Origin: Bacteroidales bacterium
Lineage (GTDB): Bacteria; Bacteroidota; Bacteroidia; Bacteroidales; F082
Assembly: GCA_024762735.1 (NCBI GenBank)
Contig: JANTGU010000199.1
Coordinates: forward strand, 1 to 5,032
DNA: 5,032 bases
Direction of reading: 5' to 3'
Translations under genes and position numbers: made by a program
Notes under the pieces: generated by a model
Told to the model about the DNA's origin: nothing
Database searches by the model: none
The model's input: only the letters and a program-made list of their open reading frames with translations
Shown here: positions 1 through 4,931 of the stretch, piece by piece
How positions within the stretch are numbered: the first letter of the stretch is position 1
Layout: each line of letters opens with the position of its first letter

Positions 1-45
1 AAAAATCCTGTTCTGAATATCTTTTATTAAAATTTCATTTTTCAT
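1..45 (-). CDS. N-terminal fragment of a gene leaving the window, possibly ORF6N-domain protein
   Basis: An open frame starts with ATG at 45-43 and runs off the left edge after 15 codons, reading MKNEILIKDIQNRIF. A clear Shine-Dalgarno-like GGAG (54-51) sits five bases upstream of the ATG, which supports this start; none of the complete genes in the window has such a site. The residues resemble the first residues of Bacteroidota ORF6N-domain proteins (KilA-N-related, DNA-binding, often phage or defence associated), which from memory commonly begin with a similar 'NEI..DIQN.I' stretch. That is recall of a family pattern over 15 residues, so the product is a guess. The gene lies downstream of hutU on the same strand but 211 bases away behind a large inverted repeat, so it is probably not in a hut operon. 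Confidence 0.45.
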   Translation of the reverse strand, partial: MKNEILIKDIQNRIF

Positions 46-114
46 AGTATCTCCAAAATGATACACTCTGGCATGATTTGTAACCGTTATTTCTTAAAAG
101 TAGCTATTCAGTTT

Positions 115-189
115 TTCCCCGGGCTCAACCCCGGGGGAGTGAAGATGGTTCGTAATTATCCTTTCTCCCCCGGGGTTCAGCCCGGGGAA
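115..189. repeat. 25-bp GC-rich inverted repeat with 25-base loop, REP/BIME-like
   Basis: The arms at 115-139 and 165-189 are reverse complements at 24 of 25 positions, the only mismatch being C126 opposite C178, and they enclose a 25-base spacer (140-164). Each arm also folds on itself: 117-123 pairs with 130-136, and 168-174 pairs with 181-187, each a 7-bp CCCCGGG/CCCGGGG stem with a 6-base loop. The element can therefore form one long hairpin or two short ones. No run of T follows on either strand in the proper place, so it is not a standard intrinsic terminator, although it lies 68 bases past the hutU stop and may protect or end that transcript. Two inverted GC-rich units around a short spacer match the layout of bacterial REP/BIME or small MITE-like repeats. 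Whether it is repeated in the genome cannot be seen here. Confidence 0.8.
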
Positions 190-256
190 CAAAGAAACAG
201 GGTAATTACGACTTTATCTTAACTCCTTTTCTGACAGTCTTATCAACTGCAATTCC

Positions 257-2263
257 CTAAAAAAACTTATTCACTAACTCGTCATTAGCAATGTTGGGAA
301 ACGTAACCTTCAGCCCGGGTGTTTGTTCCATTTCGCGTTGTATGGCAAACATGGCGCCATCGTTGCGTGCCCAGCTGCGGCGCGAGATGCCGTTGTTGAC
401 ATCCCAAAACAGCATGGAACGAAGTCTGCGGTCAGCATCCTCGCTACCGTCCAGTACCATGCCGAAGCCTCCGTTTATCACTTCGCCCCAGCCCACACCA
501 CCACCATTGTGGATAGAAACCCAGGTAGCACCACGGAAAGCATCGCCGATAACATTTTGGATGGCCATGTCGGCGGTAAATTTGGAACCGTCGTAAATGT
601 TGGAGGTTTCGCGGTAAGGGGAGTCGGTGCCCGAAACATCGTGATGATCGCGTCCCAGCACCACGGGGGCTGACAAAATACCCTCTTTGATGGCTTTGTT
701 AAACTCGGCGGCAATTTGAATCCGGCCTTGAGCGTCGGCGTACAAAATACGAGCTTGCGAGCCCACTACCAATTTGTTTTCCTGAGCACCTTTAATCCAC
801 TGAATGTTGTCAGCCATCTGGCTTTGGATGGGCTCCGGCGATTCGTTCATCAGCTTTTCAAGAACATCGGAGGCTATCTTGTCGGTAATCTCTAAATCTT
901 TAGGGTTGCCCGAAGTACATACCCATCTGAAAGGCCCAAAACCATAATCGAAAAACATGGGTCCCATGATGTCCTGCACATAGGATTTATATTTAAAATC
1001 GATGCCGTTATCAGCCATTACATCAGCACCGGCGCGCGATGCTTCCAGCAGGAAGGCGTTGCCGTAATCGAAAAAGTAGGTTCCTTTTGCCGTGTGTTTG
1101 TTAATGGCCGCTGCCTGTCGGCGTAACGACTCCTGAACTTCTTTTTTAAACTGTCCGGGGTTGCTGACCATCATTTCGTTGGCCTCCTCAAAAGTTAAGC
1201 TTACAGGATAGTATCCTCCTGCCCAAGGGTTATGAAGCGAGGTTTGATCGGAACCCAGGTCGATAAAAATATCGGCTTCGTAAAACTGCTCCCAAACATC
1301 AACCACATTGCCCTGGTAAGCAATGGAGACCACTTCCTTTTCAGCCCGGGCTTTTTTAACCCTTGTCATAAGCTTATCCATGTCGTCATAAATTTCGTCT
1401 ACCCAGCCCTGTTGGTGGCGTTTTTGAGCAGCAGCAGGGTTGACCTCTGCAACTACCGAAACCACTCCGGTAATATCGCCTGCTTTAGGTTGGGCACCTG
1501 ACATGCCGCCCAATCCTGACGAAACGAAAAGCTTTCCTTTAAAGGGATCTTCACCCGGTTTGGCAACCTTGCGGGCAGCATTCATCACGGTGATAGTGGT
1601 TCCGTGTACGATGCCCTGCGGACCGATATACATGTACGAACCGGCGGTCATTTGACCGTATTGCGAAACTCCCAGTGCATTGAATCTTTCCCAGTCATCC
1701 TGACTTGAATAGTTGGGAATAACCATGCCATTGGTGACCACTACCCTGGGTGCATCTTTGTGCGATGGAAACAGTCCCATGGGATGCCCCGAATACATGG
1801 CCAGCGTTTGCTCGTCGGTCATGGTGGCTAAATATTGCATAGTAAGCAGGTATTGTGCCCAGTTTTGAAAAACAGACCCGTTACCGCCATAGGTGATAAG
1901 CTCGTGCGGGTGTTGTGCCACGGCAGGGTTCAGGTTGTTTTGAATCATCAGCATGATGGCGGCAGACTGCGGAGTTTTTGCAGGATACTCATCAATGGGA
2001 CGGGCATACATTTCGTAATCGGGCCGAAAACGGTACATGTAAATCCTGCCGTATTTTTCCAGCTCGTCGGCAAACTCAGGAGCCAACACTTTGTGATGCT
2101 TTGACGGGAAATAGCGCAAGGCATTTTTTAACGCCAGCCGCTTTTCGTCGGGCGACAAAATGTGCTTACGGTTGGGAGCGTGGCTAACGCTGTTGTCATA
2201 CGGCTTGATGGTTGGCAATTCATCAGGAATGCCTGCCAGTATTGCTTTTTTAAAATCGTTCAT
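257..2263 (-). CDS. hutU: Urocanate hydratase (urocanase), long eukaryote-like form
   Basis: This cytoplasmic NAD+-dependent enzyme converts urocanate to 4-imidazolone-5-propionate, the second step of histidine degradation. The 668-residue protein is complete and carries family motifs in order: YGGNGSVFQNW (125-135), MTAGSYMYIGPQGIVHGT (205-222), the glycine-rich GLGGMSGAQPKAGD (250-263, nucleotide-binding region), GSDQTSLHNP (337-346), GSQARILY (501-508), GRDHHDVSGTDSPYRET (537-553) and GATWVSIHNGGGVGWGE (578-594). Classical bacterial HutU is about 550-560 residues; this length and the DHHDVSGTDSP wording match the longer form found in animals (UROC1) and Bacteroidota. The Cys of the classical FQGLPARICW motif aligns with Leu507 here. 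The ATG at 2263-2261 gives the full family N-terminus and has an A-rich rather than Shine-Dalgarno leader; the stop is TAG. No hutH, hutI or regulator is visible, and the gene is divergent from the hemerythrin gene. The assignment is near certain. Confidence 0.97.
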   Translation of the reverse strand: MNDFKKAILAGIPDELPTIKPYDNSVSHAPNRKHILSPDEKRLALKNALRYFPSKHHKVLAPEFADELEKYGRIYMYRFRPDYEMYARPIDEYPAKTPQSAAIMLMIQNNLNPAVAQHPHELITYGGNGSVFQNWAQYLLTMQYLATMTDEQTLAMYSGHPMGLFPSHKDAPRVVVTNGMVIPNYSSQDDWERFNALGVSQYGQMTAGSYMYIGPQGIVHGTTITVMNAARKVAKPGEDPFKGKLFVSSGLGGMSGAQPKAGDITGVVSVVAEVNPAAAQKRHQQGWVDEIYDDMDKLMTRVKKARAEKEVVSIAYQGNVVDVWEQFYEADIFIDLGSDQTSLHNPWAGGYYPVSLTFEEANEMMVSNPGQFKKEVQESLRRQAAAINKHTAKGTYFFDYGNAFLLEASRAGADVMADNGIDFKYKSYVQDIMGPMFFDYGFGPFRWVCTSGNPKDLEITDKIASDVLEKLMNESPEPIQSQMADNIQWIKGAQENKLVVGSQARILYADAQGRIQIAAEFNKAIKEGILSAPVVLGRDHHDVSGTDSPYRETSNIYDGSKFTADMAIQNVIGDAFRGATWVSIHNGGGVGWGEVINGGFGMVLDGSEDADRRLRSMLFWDVNNGISRRSWARNDGAMFAIQREMEQTPGLKVTFPNIANDELVNKFF

Positions 2264-2285
2264 GATGGCTGTTTTTTTTAAAGTT

Positions 2286-2293
2286 CAAATGTA
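2286..2293 (-). promoter_or_regulatory. Putative hutU promoter -7 element (TACATTTG)
   Basis: Read on the minus strand, TACATTTG matches the Bacteroidota -7 consensus TAnnTTTG at every fixed position and lies 22 bases upstream of the hutU ATG, which would give a short leader. No convincing TTG -33 element appears at the expected distance, so activity may depend on an activator. This is a motif match only. Confidence 0.45.
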
Positions 2294-2327
2294 GGAAAAT
2301 TAGGGTTTCGTGATAAGATTTTTCCTT

Positions 2328-2361
2328 TTTGTCGCCGGTTTATTAATTCACTCTATTTTTG
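2328..2361 (+). promoter_or_regulatory. Putative promoter of the hemerythrin/LuxR operon
   Basis: TTTG at 2328-2331 and TATTTTTG at 2354-2361 are separated by 22 bases, fitting the Bacteroidota pattern TTG, 17-23 bases, TAnnTTTG. The -7 element ends 19 bases before the ATG at 2381. It shares the 117-base gap with the opposing hutU promoter, so the two units are divergently transcribed. This is a motif match, not a mapped start. Confidence 0.6.
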
Positions 2362-2380
2362 CACCTAAAACCAGAATAGT

Positions 2381-3112
2381 ATGTTGATAGATAAAGAGAT
2401 GAGGCTGGCAGAAATAATCCATCACGATTTTACCCTGCTGCCCGTGATTAACCGCTTTGACATGCACCTGGGAGTGGGTGATAAAACCATCGCTGCCATG
2501 TGTGACGAGAAAGGAGTAAATGTTGATTTCTTCCTGACCATTATCAATACTTTCCACGATGTCCAATATTTTCCGGCACAACATCTGAAACAGTTTCCTG
2601 CCACGATGTTGGTCGATTATCTAAAACAAACCCATCTCTATTATCTTGAACAGGTGTTGCCTGCCATCGAGGTTCAAATTGAAAACATGGAGAAAAATTG
2701 TGCGATTCAAGGCAACACCCTCATCTTGCTGCTCAACTTTTTTAAAGAGTATAGCCGCGAGCTTACCCATCATATCAACAGAGAGGAAGAGGTGGTTTAC
2801 CCGTATATAATTGCCCTGGAAAAAACGATCGAAACGGGAAGGGTGACCGGCGATTTCGACCAAAGAATGAAATACTATAGCCTTACCAACTACAAACAGG
2901 AACACGAAAACGTGGAAGAGAAACTATTTGATTTAAAAAACCTGATCATCAAGTATCTGCCCGAAACCCGTAACGATGCCTATTGCCATGCCGTGTTGCG
3001 TGAGCTTTTCGGTTTGGAGCACGACCTGAATAATCATTCACGGATTGAAAACCTGATTTTGTTACCCAAGATAGAGGAGATGGAACTACTGTACAAACAA
3101 ATAGAGCGGTAA
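2381..3112 (+). CDS. Hemerythrin-domain di-iron protein, ScdA/YtfE (RIC)-like
   Basis: This 243-residue cytoplasmic protein has a short N-terminal ScdA_N/DUF542-like helical region (about 10-60) and a hemerythrin HHE four-helix domain (about 75-235). All six carboxylate and histidine ligands expected from E. coli YtfE have counterparts with matching spacing: His85, His131 with Glu135 (HxxxE), His175, and His219 with Glu223 (HxxxE), so a bound di-iron centre is likely. Known RIC proteins help repair iron-sulfur clusters after nitric oxide or oxidative damage. The N-terminal region lacks the paired cysteines (CCGG-type motif) of classical ScdA/YtfE and reads HLGVGDKTI (29-37) instead; Cys41 is the nearest cysteine. 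The exact role, whether repair, NO handling or sensing, is therefore open. There is no signal peptide or membrane segment. The ATG at 2381 has no Shine-Dalgarno site; Met7 is a possible alternative start. The stop lies one base before the next gene's ATG, so the two are almost surely co-transcribed. Confidence 0.85.
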   Translation: MLIDKEMRLAEIIHHDFTLLPVINRFDMHLGVGDKTIAAMCDEKGVNVDFFLTIINTFHDVQYFPAQHLKQFPATMLVDYLKQTHLYYLEQVLPAIEVQIENMEKNCAIQGNTLILLLNFFKEYSRELTHHINREEEVVYPYIIALEKTIETGRVTGDFDQRMKYYSLTNYKQEHENVEEKLFDLKNLIIKYLPETRNDAYCHAVLRELFGLEHDLNNHSRIENLILLPKIEEMELLYKQIER

Positions 3113-3113
3113 A

Positions 3114-3725
3114 ATGACAAGCATAATTACAGTAGTTTTAATAGGGAAAGCTTTTTTGATTAAAGCAGGGTTGGAAGCGTTTTTGTCGGAATTTTCCTAC
3201 GTTTCGGTAGTGGCCTTGTTTGATGGTGACGAAGAGGGACTCGCCAGGAGAATTCTTGAAGTAAAACCCGATATCGTCGTGGTTAACCCTGACGACAAGG
3301 GTGTTTCGTTGCTGCCCTTGCTCCACACTCTAAGTAAAGAACCATCTATTTGCCTCATGGCCATGACCCTGGGCGATTTGCAACCGGAAGTGAAGGGCAA
3401 GTTTTCGGAGGTGGCTCATTGGATGATGGACAAAATGGCGTTGACAGAGGTGTTTAAAAAGGTGTTTCAAAAGAAAGGATATCAACTGTCGGCCGGGGAT
3501 ACCGATCATAAGCTAAGCCAAAGGGAAAATGATATTTTAAAGCATGTTGCTTACGGACTGACCAACCAGGAAATAGCGGATAAACTGTTTCTAAGCGTTC
3601 ACACGGTTACTACCCATCGTAAGAACATTACCCGAAAGCTGGGGATTAAAACTGTTTCGGGTTTAACCGTTTATGCTTTAATGAATAAGCTCGTGGCACC
3701 TAACGAAGTAGAAAAACGAAATTAA
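3114..3725 (+). CDS. LuxR/GerE-type regulator with degenerate receiver domain
   Basis: This 203-residue cytoplasmic DNA-binding protein has a receiver-like fold at about 4-118 and a LuxR/GerE helix-turn-helix at about 134-192. The output domain is textbook: LSQRENDILKHVAYGLTNQE at 134-153, then a recognition helix around SVHTVTTHRKNI (161-172). The receiver is not: the usual acidic pair after strand 1 is Gly11-Lys12, and the phospho-accepting Asp is Asn58 (KPDIVVVNP), while Thr85 and Lys107 remain near the expected places. Phosphorylation by a histidine kinase is therefore unlikely, and none is encoded here. It begins one base after the hemerythrin stop, which suggests translational coupling and a shared function; such a pairing would fit an orphan regulator answering to the redox or NO state sensed by its partner, but that is inference. 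Targets are unknown; the operon's own promoter and the flavodoxin promoter are the obvious candidates. Confidence 0.88.
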   Translation: MTSIITVVLIGKAFLIKAGLEAFLSEFSYVSVVALFDGDEEGLARRILEVKPDIVVVNPDDKGVSLLPLLHTLSKEPSICLMAMTLGDLQPEVKGKFSEVAHWMMDKMALTEVFKKVFQKKGYQLSAGDTDHKLSQRENDILKHVAYGLTNQEIADKLFLSVHTVTTHRKNITRKLGIKTVSGLTVYALMNKLVAPNEVEKRN

Positions 3726-3727
3726 TG

Positions 3728-3758
3728 TTTGCTGCCTTGATGATTTAATCTATTTTTG
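3728..3758 (+). promoter_or_regulatory. Putative flavodoxin promoter
   Basis: TTTG at 3728-3731 and TATTTTTG at 3751-3758 are 19 bases apart, fitting the Bacteroidota promoter pattern, and start right after the stop codon of the LuxR-type gene. The -7 element and its flanks (CTATTTTTGC) are identical to those of the hemerythrin promoter. A small perfect palindrome, TTGTAACAA (3768-3776, central A), lies just downstream near the expected transcription start and could be an operator. The flavodoxin ATG follows at 3793. Confidence 0.55.
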
Positions 3759-3792
3759 CCGCACTATTTGTAACAAGTCTAAATAGAAAAAA

Positions 3793-4299
3793 ATGGAACC
3801 AATAGGATTGTTTTATGGCTCAACCTACGGAATGACGGAAAAGGTGGCCGACAAAATTAAAAAAGCTTTTGGCCGTAGTGCTAAAGTAGATATATTTAAC
3901 CTGAAGAATACTTCGGTTGAGGAGATGAAAAAATACACCAACCTGATTTTTGGTACCTCGGCATGGGGTATTGGTGAAATGCAGGACGATTGGGAGCGCT
4001 TTATCGATAACCTTTCTGAAATTGATTTCTCTAACCGAAAGTTGGCACTGTTTGGCCTGGGCGACCAAAAGGAGTATCCCGAAAGTTTTGTGGATGGACT
4101 GGGTACCCTGTTTTGCCGTTTGCCCGACAAAAGCAGCGTGGTAGGTTATTGGCCTGTTGAGGGGTATGACTACTATTTTTCACTGGCTGAGAAAGAGGGA
4201 AAATTCGTGGGCCTTGTGATTGACGAACATACCCAAAAAGCGTTAACGGATAAGCGCGTAGAAGATTGGGTGGATCAGCTGAAAAAGGAGTTTGTATAA
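3793..4299 (+). CDS. fldA: Flavodoxin, long-chain type
   Basis: This small (168-residue) soluble FMN electron carrier can replace ferredoxin when iron is short or iron-sulfur clusters are damaged. The phosphate-binding loop is GSTYGMTE (9-16); its third variable position is Tyr12 where FldA proteins usually have Thr (GTDTGNT type). The 50s loop TSAWGIGEMQDDW (55-67) supplies Trp58, and the 90s loop GLGDQKEYPESF (88-99) supplies Tyr95, the usual pair stacking on the flavin ring. The extra segment around GYWPVEGYDYYFS (118-130) and the overall length place it with long-chain flavodoxins. The ATG follows an A-rich stretch with no Shine-Dalgarno site. It lies 67 bases after the LuxR-type gene with its own promoter-like sequence, so it may be independently transcribed or read through. 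Its 3' end faces the toxin gene with a 10-base gap. The electron partners cannot be deduced from the window. Confidence 0.94.
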   Translation: MEPIGLFYGSTYGMTEKVADKIKKAFGRSAKVDIFNLKNTSVEEMKKYTNLIFGTSAWGIGEMQDDWERFIDNLSEIDFSNRKLALFGLGDQKEYPESFVDGLGTLFCRLPDKSSVVGYWPVEGYDYYFSLAEKEGKFVGLVIDEHTQKALTDKRVEDWVDQLKKEFV

Positions 4300-4309
4300 C
4301 CGTAAGTCC

Positions 4310-4642
4310 CTAATACGTAAGAATCTCATCTAAACAGGTTTTTATTGTTTTGAGTTCAGCATCTGAAATAGTACCAATTTTTTTTACTAACCTTACTTTG
4401 GAAACGGATCGAACATGAAATGTCAATACTTCTGATTTTGTTTCAAGTCCGTTGGTTTCATTGGGTTCAATAATTAGGTTTCCCTTGTAGTTTTTAATTT
4501 TGGAAGTTAACGGACAGGCAATGACTACCTTTAAATAAGTGTTTAGAAGATTTCCGCTAATAATAACTATAGGCCGGTATCCTGATTGTTTGCTACCTCT
4601 CGTAGGGTTCAGGTCGGCATACCATATCTCTTTCTGTCTCAT
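4310..4642 (-). CDS. Type II toxin, PemK/MazF family endoribonuclease
   Basis: The 110-residue protein has the MazF/PemK fold signature: IWYADLNPTRGSKQSGYRP (6-24) followed by a hydrophobic strand IVIIS (25-29), then CPLTSKIK (43-50) and a C-terminal SVSKVRLVKKIGTIS (79-93). Arg23 and Thr46 correspond to the catalytic Arg and Thr/Ser of MazF enzymes. Such toxins cut single-stranded RNA at short sequence motifs, slowing translation until neutralised by the antitoxin; the cleavage motif cannot be predicted here. The start overlaps the antitoxin stop by four bases (ATGA), so translation is probably coupled and the toxin is made only after the antitoxin. All key residues are present, so it looks intact. 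Composition is AT-rich (18 G/C in 60 bases at 4321-4380, against 29 in 60 in flavodoxin at 4021-4080), which suggests horizontal acquisition. It is convergent with flavodoxin. Confidence 0.93.
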   Translation of the reverse strand: MRQKEIWYADLNPTRGSKQSGYRPIVIISGNLLNTYLKVVIACPLTSKIKNYKGNLIIEPNETNGLETKSEVLTFHVRSVSKVRLVKKIGTISDAELKTIKTCLDEILTY

Positions 4643-4872
4643 CCGTTAAGTTGTTGAAAGTAGTCTTCCATACCTTCCTCGGCGATAGAAAAAACATCCT
4701 CATCGTCGGCAGCACGTTTATAGGATTTAATATACTCAGCCTTGTTTAATTGCTCGAGATAGATACTCAAGGCACGCTCTATTATTTTGTTCTTTGGAAG
4801 AGAAAACCGCTTGGAAACCTCGCCCAGCTTTAAAAAAACATCATCCGGTAATGTACTTGTGAAAGTTATCAT
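4639..4872 (-). CDS. Ribbon-helix-helix antitoxin of the MazF-type toxin
   Basis: This 77-residue protein has two parts. Residues 1-45 (starting MITFTSTLPDDVFLKLGEVS) look like a ribbon-helix-helix (CopG/MetJ-type) DNA-binding domain: a short beta strand, helix, turn at LPKN (25-28), and a second helix. Residues 52-77 are acidic (ADDEDVFSIAEEGMEDYF), typical of the flexible tail that wraps and blocks the toxin. It is first in the operon and its TGA stop overlaps the toxin ATG. By analogy with other such pairs, the antitoxin dimer probably represses its own promoter, and the toxin enhances this; an AT-rich dyad upstream is a candidate operator. Note that the antitoxin is of the ribbon-helix-helix type rather than the AbrB-like MazE of E. 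coli. The ATG at 4872-4870 is the only sensible start and has no Shine-Dalgarno site. Confidence 0.88.
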   Translation of the reverse strand: MITFTSTLPDDVFLKLGEVSKRFSLPKNKIIERALSIYLEQLNKAEYIKSYKRAADDEDVFSIAEEGMEDYFQQLNG

Positions 4873-4897
4873 ATTTTTAATATGTATTTATAAAATG

Positions 4898-4928
4898 AAA
4901 ATATAATTCATATTGTAATAAAATACAA
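4898..4928 (-). promoter_or_regulatory. Putative promoter of the toxin-antitoxin operon
   Basis: On the minus strand, TTG at 4928-4926 and TATATTTT at 4905-4898 are 20 bases apart; the -7 element matches TAnnTTTG except for the last base. It lies in the 59-base AT-rich gap between the queG-like stop and the antitoxin ATG, giving a leader of about 20 bases. In such AT-rich sequence a chance match is possible. Confidence 0.35.
4913..4928. promoter_or_regulatory. Candidate antitoxin operator (TTGTA-N6-TACAA)
   Basis: A perfect 5-bp dyad, TTGTA at 4913-4917 and TACAA at 4924-4928, surrounds a 6-base AT-only centre and overlaps the putative -33 element of the toxin-antitoxin promoter. A second, wider dyad (AATATG at 4879-4884 and CATATT at 4909-4914) lies between it and the antitoxin start. 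The location suits autorepression by a ribbon-helix-helix antitoxin, but short dyads are common in AT-rich DNA. Confidence 0.28.
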
Positions 4929-4931
4929 CTT

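Noticed and set aside
46..114. A promoter for the left-edge gene
   Set aside because: The best candidate on the minus strand (TATCATTTTG) has four rather than two bases between TA and TTTG and overlaps the ribosome binding site, so no promoter is called.
115..189. Reading the inverted repeat as an intrinsic terminator of hutU
   Set aside because: In the minus direction the hairpin is followed by A residues (complement of the T run at 112-116), not T, and no T run follows on the plus strand.
311..1352. CAGCCCGGG strings at about 311-319 and 1342-1350 resembling the repeat arms
   Set aside because: They are short matches inside conserved hutU codons without the rest of the arm, so chance or codon use explains them.
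291..2187. Several plus-strand open frames of 69-116 codons, and one 78-codon minus-strand frame (478-714), inside the hutU region
   Set aside because: They lie in other frames of a strongly conserved enzyme gene, have no recognisable family residues or start signals, and are low-complexity shadow translations.
3737..3750. FNR-like site TTGAT-GATT-TAATC upstream of flavodoxin
   Set aside because: Only the first half matches the TTGATnnnnATCAA consensus; the second half does not, and the site lies between the putative promoter elements.
2348..4144. Minus-strand and alternate-frame open frames within the hemerythrin, LuxR-type and flavodoxin genes
   Set aside because: All overlap well-supported genes, show no domain motif and have no promoter or ribosome site of their own.
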